Positions 1 through 5,951 of a stretch of DNA of 11,535 nucleotides are shown here, piece after piece; positions within the stretch are counted from its first letter, which is position 1; the number at the start of each line of letters is the position of its first letter. The position numbers and the translations under genes are program-made. This DNA comes from JAULUH01 sp032111745 (lineage in GTDB: Bacteria > Chloroflexota > Anaerolineae > JAAEKA01), in assembly GCA_032111745.1 (NCBI GenBank), contig JAULUH010000561.1:1-11535 (forward strand), given 5' to 3'. The notes below the pieces were generated by a model. That model was given only the letters and a program-made list of their open reading frames with translations. It was not told the DNA's origin and did not search any database.

Positions 1-177
1 GACCTGTTCACGGGCGCCTGGATCTACCGCGAGGCGATGCGGCTCCGCGCACCGGCGGTGGTCAGGGTGCCATCGCTTTTCTTCACCCTGATGACCGGCC
101 CGCTGGGGCTGCTGATCTTCCTGGTGTGGCGGGTCTTCGGTGGGAAGCAGAGCCTGGCGTTGCCGGCTGAGGATTGA
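1..177 (+). CDS. ABA4-like (DUF4281) membrane protein, C-terminal fragment
   Basis: Only the last 58 codons are in the window, reading in frame from base 1 to a TGA at 175-177. The fragment opens with DLFTGAWIYREAMR and continues through a hydrophobic segment (SLFFTLMTGPLGLLIFLVWRVF) to a short polar tail. A D-L-F-x-G-A-W start, a polar loop and then a GPLGLL-containing last helix resemble the C-terminal part of the ABA4-like/DUF4281 family. These are small integral membrane proteins related to the plant neoxanthin-synthesis protein ABA4; the bacterial members have no settled function. The stop lies 26 nt before the next ATG on the same strand, so the two genes are probably co-transcribed. 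Family assignment rests on recalled motif similarity over a short piece. Confidence 0.68.
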   Translation, partial: DLFTGAWIYREAMRLRAPAVVRVPSLFFTLMTGPLGLLIFLVWRVFGGKQSLALPAED

Positions 178-203
178 GCAGAGGTAGAAGCGGAGGAACC
201 CGT

Positions 204-785
204 ATGACGTTGGACTACACCACACTGCCGATCCACCAGGCCCGGCGCAGCGACCGGGCCGTCGAGGATGAAGGCTGGATCAGGTCGTTCCTGCACCGGG
301 CGCCCGTCGGGATGCTGGCTACGGCGCAGGCGGGCCAGCCCTTCATCAACAGCAACCTGTTCGTGTATGACGAAGCGGCGCAGGCGATCTATGTGCACAC
401 GGCGAGCAAGGGGCGCACCCGGTTCAACGTGGAGGCGGCGACTGCGGAGAGCGGCGCCGCGGCCGTGTGTTTTCACGTGTTCGAGATGGGCCGGCTGCTG
501 CCGGCGGACACGGCCCTGGAGTTCAGCGTGGAGTATGGGGGGGTGACGGTGTTTGGCCGCGGGCTGGTGGTGGAGGATGACGAGGAGGCAAGGCACGGGC
601 TGCAGCTGCTGTTGGACAAGTATTTTCCCCACCTGCGGCCGGGCCGGGACTACCGGGCGATTGTGGACGAGGAGCTGGCCCGCACGACGGTGTATCGCAT
701 CGACGTGGAGGCGTGGAGTGGCAAGCGGAAAGCGGTGGCCGAGGATTTTCCCGGTGCTTTCTGGTATGCACCCAATGGTACGTAG
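204..785 (+). CDS. Pyridoxamine 5'-phosphate oxidase family (FMN split-barrel) protein
   Basis: Encodes 193 residues. The ATG at 204 is preceded 7 nt upstream by a GGAGG (192-196). An in-frame TTG at 174 would overlap the previous stop and lacks such a site, so 204 is chosen. The pattern RRSDRAVEDE..I..FL..APVGMLAT (14-40), the central YVHTASKGRTRFNVE stretch (63-77) and the C-terminal VYRIDVEAWSGKRK (163-176) followed by DFPGAFWY fit the Pyridox_ox_2/NimA-like group of the split beta-barrel flavoproteins. These are usually dimeric, cytoplasmic, and bind FMN or a related flavin. True PLP synthesis is unlikely because the length and motifs match the broad family rather than PdxH. Substrate unknown. 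It lies between the ABA4-like gene and an SDR gene, all on one strand. Confidence 0.88.
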   Translation: MTLDYTTLPIHQARRSDRAVEDEGWIRSFLHRAPVGMLATAQAGQPFINSNLFVYDEAAQAIYVHTASKGRTRFNVEAATAESGAAAVCFHVFEMGRLLPADTALEFSVEYGGVTVFGRGLVVEDDEEARHGLQLLLDKYFPHLRPGRDYRAIVDEELARTTVYRIDVEAWSGKRKAVAEDFPGAFWYAPNGT

Positions 786-824
786 GGACATGAACGGGGC
801 CGGGCACCACATGCCATCGCTGCT

Positions 825-1805
825 ATGACAACCCTGCTAACCGGGGCGACGGGGTTTGTGGGGCAGTGGATTGCCCGAACGCTGGCGCCGGAGCCCGGCG
901 AGCTGCGGGTGCTGGCCAGGAGGACGAGCGACCTGTCGGCCCTCAAAGGATTGCCGGTAGAGGTGGTGGAGGGGGATCTGTTGGACGTCAGGTCGCTGCA
1001 GCGCGCGCTGCAGGGGGTGCAGCGGATGTATCACGCCGCAGGGTGGATCAGCTTCAAGCGCCGGGATGAAGAGCGGGTGCGGGCGGTCAACTATGCGGGG
1101 ACGGCCAACCTGTGGGAGGCCGCGCTGGCCGCGGGCGTGGAGCGGGTGGTGGTTACGGCGAGTATCTTCGCCCTGGGCCACGCCGAGGACCCGCAGCGGC
1201 CGGCGACCGAGGGGCAGGAGTTTTATGGTCACGATCTATTGGATATCGCCTATCTGCGGGCCAAGGTGGACGCGGAGCAGGCCACGGTGGCGGCGTTGGC
1301 GCGCGGGCTGCCGCTGATCCGGCTGTATCCCGGCCTGTGCCTCGGCCCGGGGGATACCACGCGCTCGTCGAGCGCGGCCATCGACGCCTGGCTGCACGGA
1401 CGGCTGCCGGCGGTGGTCAGCGGCGGGGGCATCTGCCTGATGGATGTGCGGGATGCGGCCCGGGCGCACGTGGCGGCGATGGAGCGGGGGGTGCCAGGCC
1501 AGCGCTACCTGGCCACCGGGCACAACGTGACGCTGGCGCAGCTGTTTGGACGGCTGGAGGCGCTGACCGGGCGCCGGGCACCCCCGCTGCGGGTGCCGGC
1601 AAGCCTGGCGGTGCCGCTGGCCGACGTGGCGGAGCGGCTGAACGTACTGAAGGTGTTCGACCGGGCCCAGGCCCGGCTGATGGCCCGCTACTGGTGGTAT
1701 GACTGCCGGCGGGCTGAAGAGGAGCTGGGGGTACGGTTCCGGCCGCTGGACGAGACGCTGCAGGACACGGTGCGGTGGTTGCGGGATGGGGCTAGCGGGC
1801 CATGA
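825..1805 (+). CDS. NAD(P)-dependent epimerase/dehydratase, extended SDR family
   Basis: Encodes 326 residues. A Rossmann fold begins at once with the TGATGFVG glycine motif (G7, G10, G13), followed by a diagnostic EGDLLD after beta-3 (49-54). The catalytic set is visible: Ser113 in TASIFALG, Tyr143 and Lys147 in YLRAK. The C-terminal half (about 165-320) carries the substrate-binding part, including the LMDVRDAARAHVAAME stretch common to dihydroflavonol-4-reductase-like and HpnA-like extended SDRs. It probably oxidises or reduces a hydroxyl/keto group on a sugar nucleotide or lipid-like substrate, which cannot be named from sequence alone. It starts 39 nt after the flavoprotein gene with no obvious Shine-Dalgarno sequence. 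Its last 14 bases overlap the end of a convergent gene. Confidence 0.9.
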   Translation: MTTLLTGATGFVGQWIARTLAPEPGELRVLARRTSDLSALKGLPVEVVEGDLLDVRSLQRALQGVQRMYHAAGWISFKRRDEERVRAVNYAGTANLWEAALAAGVERVVVTASIFALGHAEDPQRPATEGQEFYGHDLLDIAYLRAKVDAEQATVAALARGLPLIRLYPGLCLGPGDTTRSSSAAIDAWLHGRLPAVVSGGGICLMDVRDAARAHVAAMERGVPGQRYLATGHNVTLAQLFGRLEALTGRRAPPLRVPASLAVPLADVAERLNVLKVFDRAQARLMARYWWYDCRRAEEELGVRFRPLDETLQDTVRWLRDGASGP

Positions 1806-2211
1806 AGCGCGCCATGCCGGCCACGGCGTGCATGGCCTCGTCGCCATCGGCGCCGCCGTCTTGGGCGAGCGCGGTGACCAGCTCGGCGAAGTGGACGCCG
1901 TCGCCGGCCTCGACGAGGCGGCATAGCTCGGCGTAGGAATCGGGCAGGGGGGGTTGGGCCGGGGCCGCAGCCGCGAAGCTGAGGGCCAGGTCGCCCACGG
2001 CGCCGGGCAGGAGGTCGGAGCCGCTCTGGAAGCAGATCATACCGCCGGCCAGGCGATGGGCCAGGACGGTGGTGGGGTCGGCGCCCTCGTGCTCGAGGTG
2101 GTTGGCCAGGTTGAGGTGGTGGGCAGCGCAGCGCTCGGGATCGCCGGCAGCATAGGCGTTGCGGAGGGCGACCTGTTGGGTGTGGATGGCGGGGGAGGTG
2201 GGTTGATTCAT
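1792..2211 (-). CDS. Small TPR-like hypothetical protein
   Basis: Encodes 139 residues from an ATG at 2211; the stop (TAG) lies inside the last codons of the convergent SDR gene, a 14-bp tail-to-tail overlap. No clear Shine-Dalgarno sequence precedes the ATG. The sequence is helical and Ala/Leu-rich: ALRNAYAAGDPERCAAHHLNLAN (15-37) and DPTTVLAHRLAGGMICFQSGS (45-65) look like a pair of TPR-type helices. They are followed by a Pro/Ala linker (80-90) and a second helical part (91-139). The AHRLA..MICFQSGS pattern recalls C-terminal segments of bacterial TPR proteins, but this is a weak memory-based match. No signal peptide or membrane helix. It could be a small protein-interaction module or a remnant of a larger TPR protein. 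Function unknown. Confidence 0.72.
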   Translation of the reverse strand: MNQPTSPAIHTQQVALRNAYAAGDPERCAAHHLNLANHLEHEGADPTTVLAHRLAGGMICFQSGSDLLPGAVGDLALSFAAAAPAQPPLPDSYAELCRLVEAGDGVHFAELVTALAQDGGADGDEAMHAVAGMARFMAR

Positions 2212-2223
2212 AGGTGAGCTGGA

Positions 2224-2335
2224 GTAGTGAGATCAGGTTGCCGTATCCTGGAGTCGAGGCTTTAGCCGGTTATTGAGCGCAGACCTCCGACTGAAGCCTC
2301 GACTCCGTGCCCGGAGCGGCTGAAGCCGCCACTAC
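2224..2335. repeat. Palindromic intergenic repeat cluster
   Basis: This gap between two minus-strand genes is filled by nested inverted repeats. Arms at 2250-2269 and 2287-2306 (GGAGTCGAGGCTTTAGCCGG and its complement) match at 18 of 20 positions, with 13 bp perfect. A second hairpin has GCGGC (2316-2320), loop TGAA, GCCGC (2325-2329). Six-base outer ends GTAGTG (2224-2229) and CACTAC (2330-2335) are also complementary. A GAGTC..GACTC pair continues into the last codons of the downstream gene near 2352-2363. The layout resembles dispersed REP-like palindromes. It may also end transcription, although no T-run follows. Confidence 0.75.
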
Positions 2336-2348
2336 GAACCGGGAACGG

Positions 2349-4340
2349 CTAGAGTCTCGACTCGGGGGGTTCTTGGTATGGCGGGCTGGCGGCCGGGGTG
2401 GGGGTGCCGTTGCCGTTGGGGGCGGCGTTGTTGGCCTCCATGTCGGCGATCTGTTGGGCGACCTGCTCGATGGCGACGCGTTGTTTGCGATACAGGTCGG
2501 ACTCGCTCATGGCGAGGCGGTCGGCGATGTCGCGGACGCGCTTGCCCTGGATGAACTTCAGATCGAGGATATTGTAGAGCATCCATTCGGAGGCGGTCAT
2601 GCGACGCTGGCCGTCGGGCTTCAGGCCCTCGATGGCCTCAGCCAGGACCAGCCGCAGGCCCTTGGCGGCGTTGCCGCCTTCCCGCTCGATGGCCTGGCTG
2701 ACCACCTTGAGCTGGAGCAGGGGACTGTCGGTGAGCTTGGGGCCACCCCAGTAATGGGTCAGGGCATCCTTGACCCACTGGGAGAACTCCGGCTCGTAGA
2801 TGATGGCTTCGTTCTCCGAGGGTTGTTGCAGGGGTGGTGTGCCGACATAGGGCACGACGCTGCGCCAGCGCTGGACCCGCTCGATATCGGGCATGATCTC
2901 CTGCAGGGCCAGGAAGACGCCCTGCTGGATCAGGCGGTCCTCGAGGGCGGTCTCGGCGCGCTCGACGAGCTGGTTGACCACCAGCATCTCCTCGGGGCCG
3001 GGGATACTCCGGTCGCCCAGGCCGACCACGCCCAGGAGCCCGAGGGCGCCCTCGCGGCGCTTGGTGCGCAGGGGCCAAAGCCAGAAGCCGTCGTAGCGAG
3101 TGCTGGTATGTTGGCCCCTGGTGCCGTTGCCCTCCTTGACCGCCTGGGCCAGCACCTGGCGCCACTCGGCGTGCTGGCGGAAGGCAGTGGCCAGGTCGGC
3201 CGGGCCACAGGTGGCCTCCACCAGGAGCTCGTCTCCGGCCTGGACGGCCACGAAGCCGCCAGGCACGCGCAGGTACTCGCAGAGGGCCACGAGCACGTTC
3301 TCCAGGTATTGGCGCAGGTCGCTGGAGGTGAGCAGGCGGCGGTCCAGCTCCCGGATGGCCATGAGCTCGGCCTGGTCCTGGCTGTAGACCAGGCGGTCCA
3401 CGGCGGGCTTGACCAGCTCGAAAAGCAGCTGCAGCAGCACGATCAGGGCTACGACGGCGAAGAGCAGGAAGGTATCGCGGGGCAGGCCCAGGATGCGCTC
3501 CACCCGGGGCACCACCAGCATGGCGCCGACCACCAGGATGCCCAGCAGGGGACCGCGGATGAGGAAGACGATCAGGCTGCGCTTGACGACGCGGTCCGGG
3601 CTGAGAACGCCGTAGTAGGCGATGCTATAGGCCATCACGATCAGCATGATGGCGACGCCGACGTTGCCGACCAGGGTCAAGATGGAGACGAAAGCGCGCG
3701 AGGGATCCACGGTGAAGCCGGACAGCACCAGGTAGGGAAAGACGCCGAGGCCGGGGGCGATGAAGGCGACCATCAGGTAGGTCATGCGCCGGCGCGAGGC
3801 GGGGGTGAGGCAGCGCTGGCGGGCCCGGTAGGTATTCCAGAGGCCGTAGAGGGAGGCGATGAAGAAGTAGACCACAAAGACCGGGAAGAGGGGGCCGGGA
3901 TCGAGATAATAGAGATTGCCGAGGACGTCCCCTTCGGTGACGATCAAGTCGGTGAAGAGGGCCAGGAAGGCGATGATCCCGCTGGCGATGTAGGCCACGC
4001 TGACCAGGCTGGTGCGGCGACGGGAGACAGCATTGGTGGTGCGCAGGACGGCGTCGGAGAGGTCGAAATAGGCGGCGGGCACGAAGGGGATGCCCAGCCA
4101 TTGCAGGCGCAGCCAGAAGCTGGCCTGGGCCGGTGGCACCAGGTAAAGGATGACGTCGCCGGTGTAGACCAGCATGACGCAGGCCACCAGGATGGCGAAG
4201 GCGCGGCCGACGCGGTTGCGGATGTTGTAGGCCAGCACGTAGGCCAGCAGGGAGAAGGCCAGGATGGCAACGGTGGAGGCCAGCAGAAGGTTGGCGAAGT
4301 CCAGGATGCCGGCGAGGGTGATCGGCGCCAGTTGGTCCAT
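2349..4340 (-). CDS. Multi-pass membrane protein with GAF-like and C-terminal helix-turn-helix domains
   Basis: Encodes 663 residues. The N-terminal half has about nine hydrophobic helices (roughly 8-36, 45-68, 78-95, 112-134, 149-170, 186-207, 218-243, 256-277, 290-311), similar in layout to the 7TM-type input modules of sensor kinases. A short helical linker (312-340) leads into a GAF-like alpha/beta domain (about 341-470). Residues 513-570 form a helical region, and 581-635 (MTASEWMLYNILDLKFIQGK, RVRDIADRLAMSESDLYRKQ) look like a sigma-70 region-4/HTH DNA-binding segment. There is no H-box, ATPase or GGDEF motif. The most likely role is a membrane-tethered one-component regulator that senses through the membrane and GAF parts. 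The ATG lies 3 nt after the upstream acetyltransferase stop and has no Shine-Dalgarno sequence, suggesting translational coupling. Domain assignments come from visual motifs. Confidence 0.8.
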   Translation of the reverse strand: MDQLAPITLAGILDFANLLLASTVAILAFSLLAYVLAYNIRNRVGRAFAILVACVMLVYTGDVILYLVPPAQASFWLRLQWLGIPFVPAAYFDLSDAVLRTTNAVSRRRTSLVSVAYIASGIIAFLALFTDLIVTEGDVLGNLYYLDPGPLFPVFVVYFFIASLYGLWNTYRARQRCLTPASRRRMTYLMVAFIAPGLGVFPYLVLSGFTVDPSRAFVSILTLVGNVGVAIMLIVMAYSIAYYGVLSPDRVVKRSLIVFLIRGPLLGILVVGAMLVVPRVERILGLPRDTFLLFAVVALIVLLQLLFELVKPAVDRLVYSQDQAELMAIRELDRRLLTSSDLRQYLENVLVALCEYLRVPGGFVAVQAGDELLVEATCGPADLATAFRQHAEWRQVLAQAVKEGNGTRGQHTSTRYDGFWLWPLRTKRREGALGLLGVVGLGDRSIPGPEEMLVVNQLVERAETALEDRLIQQGVFLALQEIMPDIERVQRWRSVVPYVGTPPLQQPSENEAIIYEPEFSQWVKDALTHYWGGPKLTDSPLLQLKVVSQAIEREGGNAAKGLRLVLAEAIEGLKPDGQRRMTASEWMLYNILDLKFIQGKRVRDIADRLAMSESDLYRKQRVAIEQVAQQIADMEANNAAPNGNGTPTPAASPPYQEPPESRL

Positions 4341-4343
4341 AGG

Positions 4344-4880
4344 TCAACGGAGGTGGCGGCAGAGGAAGATGGCCACGGCGCCGGACTGGTAGTAGCGGTC
4401 GTTGAAGCCACAGAAAGTGAAGGACTGGCGCTGGCAGAAGCGAATGCCGGGGTCATTCTGGATCTGGAGCGGAACCATGAGGCGGCGCAGCTGGTGGTCC
4501 TTGCACCAGCTGGCGGCGGCGGCCAGGAGTGCGGTGCCCACGCCCTGGCGGCGCTGGCTGCGGTCGACCACCAGGTTCCAGATCCAGCCTACCTGGAGGT
4601 CGGGCTCGGGCCCGACGTCGACGAAACCGGTTAGCTGGCCGGTGTCGGGGATTTCGGCGACGATGATGCAGTAGCCGCGCTGCCAGTGCATGAGCAGGGT
4701 GTCGTGAGGCAGGGGATAGTCCACGCGCAGCTGCCGCGGCAGGCCGGTGGCACGCAGCTGGGAGGAGATGGCGTCGCGGCCCGGGCGCAGGTCCAGCTGC
4801 CAGACGCGCTCGGTGTCGAAGGAGGCGTCGAGCTCCAGGCAGTGGTCCAGGTCGGCGAGGGTGGCGTGGCGGAGGTTCAT
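4344..4880 (-). CDS. GNAT family N-acetyltransferase
   Basis: Encodes 178 residues from the ATG at 4880. The frame is open further upstream to 5051, but a strong sigma-70-type promoter (4901-4929) lies inside that extension, an AGGA sits 10 nt before 4880, and a typical GNAT start (MNLRHATLADLDHCLELD) begins there. Motif A is clear: the beta-4 strand VGWIWNLVVD (97-106) followed by the acetyl-CoA pyrophosphate loop QRRQGVGTALL (109-119). Motif B follows with IQNDPGIRFCQRQSFTFCGF (140-159) and NDRYY. The enzyme should transfer an acetyl group from acetyl-CoA to an amine; the acceptor is unknown. It is the first gene of a minus-strand pair with the membrane-GAF-HTH protein, so it may share regulation with that protein or modify something linked to it. 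Confidence 0.9.
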   Translation of the reverse strand: MNLRHATLADLDHCLELDASFDTERVWQLDLRPGRDAISSQLRATGLPRQLRVDYPLPHDTLLMHWQRGYCIIVAEIPDTGQLTGFVDVGPEPDLQVGWIWNLVVDRSQRRQGVGTALLAAAASWCKDHQLRRLMVPLQIQNDPGIRFCQRQSFTFCGFNDRYYQSGAVAIFLCRHLR

Positions 4881-4900
4881 GGTGTGGATGTCCTGCACGG

Positions 4901-4929
4901 ATTCTAGCACTGCGTGCGGGAAAAGGCAA
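4901..4929 (-). promoter_or_regulatory. Sigma-70-type promoter of the acetyltransferase operon
   Basis: Read on the minus strand, a -35 box TTGCCT (4929-4924, 4/6 to consensus) is followed by a 17-bp spacer and a -10 box TAGAAT (4906-4901, 5/6). Transcription would begin near 4894 and leave a leader of about 14 nt before the ATG at 4880. This fits the position of the gene start and argues against the longer reading frame. Confidence 0.7.
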
Positions 4930-5070
4930 CACTTGGGAGGAGGGCTCTGGATCACGGACGCGCGAAGGTTCGACGAATGCACGAAGCGCGGAGCATAGAG
5001 CACGTAGAGGGCGAGGAGATCCATCTGTTCCAACTCCACCCCCTTGGCCATGACAAGACCCCCAACCCAT

Positions 5071-5335
5071 CGTAGGGGCGGGCGTCCCTGCCCGCCCTCT
5101 TCGTGCCTCCGTGCCCTTCGCGCTCCGCGACCTTCGCGGCGCTCCGTGCCCTTCGCGCTCCGCGACCTTCGCGGCGCTCCGCGACCTTCACGGCGCTCTG
5201 CAACCTTCGCGGCGCTCTGCGACCTTCGCGGCCCTTCGTTCCTTCTGGAATGGCATGGCTTCGTGCCCCCATCGCCATGTGCTGTCGTGCTCCAAACATC
5301 CCTCGCCCTCCGTGCCCGCGTTTCGTACCCCTACG
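5071..5335. repeat. Repeat-rich block bounded by CGTAGGGG / CCCCTACG
   Basis: CGTAGGGG (5071-5078) and its exact complement CCCCTACG (5328-5335) bound a block containing the 19-bp tandem array. Just inside the left end, GGGCGGGC and GCCCGCCC form a short hairpin (about 5074-5097). A further hairpin has CATGGC at 5254-5259 and GCCATG at 5274-5279. The same GTAGGGGC ends flank the palindrome after malG, so these may belong to one family of small non-autonomous elements. The shared ends are short, and a compound of decayed pieces is as likely as one element. All reading frames here are low-complexity Arg/Pro/Ala and are not believed to be genes. Confidence 0.45.
5111..5237. repeat. Tandem repeat array, 19-bp and 16-bp units
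   Basis: The array reads as units 16-19-16-19-19-19-19. The 16-mer GTGCCCTTCGCGCTCC is at 5111 and 5146. The 19-mer GCGACCTTCGCGGCGCTCC is at 5127 and 5162, with variants at 5181, 5200 and 5219. As a result 5111-5145 and 5146-5180 are a perfect 35-bp duplication. Units are directly adjacent with no spacers. Related CGAAG/CGGAG words in the opposite orientation occur at about 4960-5000. Confidence 0.88.
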
Positions 5336-5341
5336 TTCATC

Positions 5342-5412
5342 ATCGCAGGCCCCGTACGGCTGAGGATACCCTCATGTCGAGTCGCCCCCGTCCCTACGGC
5401 CGGGCCTGCGAT
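5342..5412. repeat. Spaced 11-bp inverted repeat
   Basis: ATCGCAGGCCC (5342-5352) is the exact complement of GGGCCTGCGAT (5402-5412), with 49 nt between them that include CCGTACGG-like and CCCTACGG words. It lies just upstream of the strong promoter at 5445. It may be the ends of another degenerate palindromic element or a long cruciform. No function can be assigned. Confidence 0.5.
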
Positions 5413-5444
5413 AGGGGCTTGGGGGGGTGAAGGTGCGCTTGGAC

Positions 5445-5474
5445 TTGACATTTGTGAAAGTTTAACGCTATAAT
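5445..5474 (+). promoter_or_regulatory. Consensus sigma-70 promoter of the small-RNA locus
   Basis: A perfect -35 TTGACA (5445-5450), an 18-bp AT-rich spacer and a perfect -10 TATAAT (5469-5474) stand out in a GC-rich background. The start is expected near G5481. Both hexamers match consensus exactly, as is usual for stable or highly expressed RNAs. Confidence 0.88.
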
Positions 5475-5480
5475 AGCGCC

Positions 5481-5710
5481 GGTTGGCAGGTACCGTGGCA
5501 GAGACTGCAGTTGCACCCTTTGGGAGACTGTGCTCGAGCATGATCCGGTCATCGTCGATTCGCAGAGCGTCGAACGTTCTCGTGGGATGCAACCATCGGA
5601 TCTATGGCTGTGCCCGGGATACTGGGCCCGCCGCGGTCGCCACCGCAGCCTTCCCCCCTTCCCCAATTGTGAGACTACGCACAGGCACGGCATACGCCGT
5701 GCCTGTTTTT
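5481..5710 (+). ncRNA. Candidate structured small RNA, 6S-like architecture
   Basis: No credible protein frame lies between the consensus promoter and the intrinsic terminator. The first 188 nt fold by eye into a rod. The ends pair (GGTTGG 5481-5486 with CCAATT 5663-5668). A closing stem joins AGGT..GTGGC (5488-5499) to GCCAC..AGCCT (5639-5651). An upper stem joins GTTGCACCC (5510-5518) to GGGATGCAAC (5584-5593) with one bulged base. Between these stems is a very asymmetric loop, about 10 nt on the 5' side and 45 nt on the 3' side, which can form its own hairpin (GCCC 5612-5615, GGGC 5624-5627). A long rod with a large central bubble and a length near 185 nt is the layout of 6S RNA. No SRP, RNase P or tmRNA core motif was seen. 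The alternative is a malE leader with an attenuator. Confidence 0.55.
5681..5710 (+). terminator. Intrinsic terminator of the small-RNA locus
   Basis: A perfect 11-bp stem ACAGGCACGGC / GCCGTGCCTGT with a 4-nt loop (ATAC) is followed directly by TTTT. CGCAC and GTGCG (5679-5683, 5711-5715) could extend or compete with the stem. It lies 242 nt before the malE start codon, so the small-RNA transcript should end before malE. Confidence 0.9.
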
Positions 5711-5951
5711 GTGCGTGGTGCTGGCATCGCCTGAACTGCGGCTGAGTCAACTCTTGCTTGTTGGCAGCGAATCGACTGGATCAGGAGGATCGCCTATCGC
5801 CGAATCGTATCCTATTTTGGAAGAGCCTGGCCGCCGTGACCAGGGCCGGTTAATCGAACTGTGGATTGGCAACGGGCCAGTTCAGCTGTGTATGGTAATC
5901 ACCAATCGATCGTGTCTCAACACTAGGGTTCGACATAGGAGGAGAACCACC
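5711..5951 (+). promoter_or_regulatory. malE upstream region with a weak promoter candidate
   Basis: These 241 nt separate the upstream terminator from malE and should contain the importer's own control region. The best promoter candidate is weak: TTGGCA (5866-5871), a long 19-bp spacer, and TATGGT (5891-5896). An inverted repeat GAACTG (5856-5861) / CAGTTC (5878-5883) overlaps that -35 and could be an operator. A strong AGGAGG (5937-5942) lies 9 nt before the malE ATG. No known operator consensus was recognised. Confidence 0.35.

Noticed and set aside
24..812. Minus-strand open frame of 262 codons
   Set aside because: It lies opposite the flavoprotein gene, whose family motifs are clear. 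The product is Arg/Pro/His-rich with no recognisable domain.
2307..4634. Open plus-strand frame of 775 codons
   Set aside because: It is antisense to the membrane-GAF-HTH gene and the end of the acetyltransferase gene. Its product is rich in Gly, Asp, His and Gln, as expected opposite GC-rich membrane-protein codons, and shows no domain. The minus-strand products have clear helices and motifs.
4881..5051. 57-residue N-terminal extension of the acetyltransferase
   Set aside because: A good promoter sits inside it, a ribosome-binding site precedes the internal ATG at 4880, and the GNAT fold starts there.
5111..5237. CRISPR-like array
   Set aside because: The units are directly adjacent with no unique spacers and are only 16-19 bp long, and no cas gene is present.
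5044..5430. Plus-strand open frames through the tandem repeat
   Set aside because: All three frames stay open because the repeat lacks stop codons. The products are repetitive Arg/Pro/Ala without a Shine-Dalgarno sequence or any known fold.
5481..5680. SRP RNA, RNase P RNA or tmRNA
   Set aside because: The conserved SRP loop, RNase P core sequence and a tRNA-like end were looked for and not seen.
5483..5734. 83-codon open frame over the small-RNA locus
   Set aside because: It runs through the terminator hairpin, has no ribosome-binding site and encodes no recognisable product.
5709..5951. 81-residue N-terminal extension of MalE
   Set aside because: The lipoprotein signal peptide begins at the ATG at 5952 behind a strong AGGAGG. 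The upstream frame merely lacks stops.
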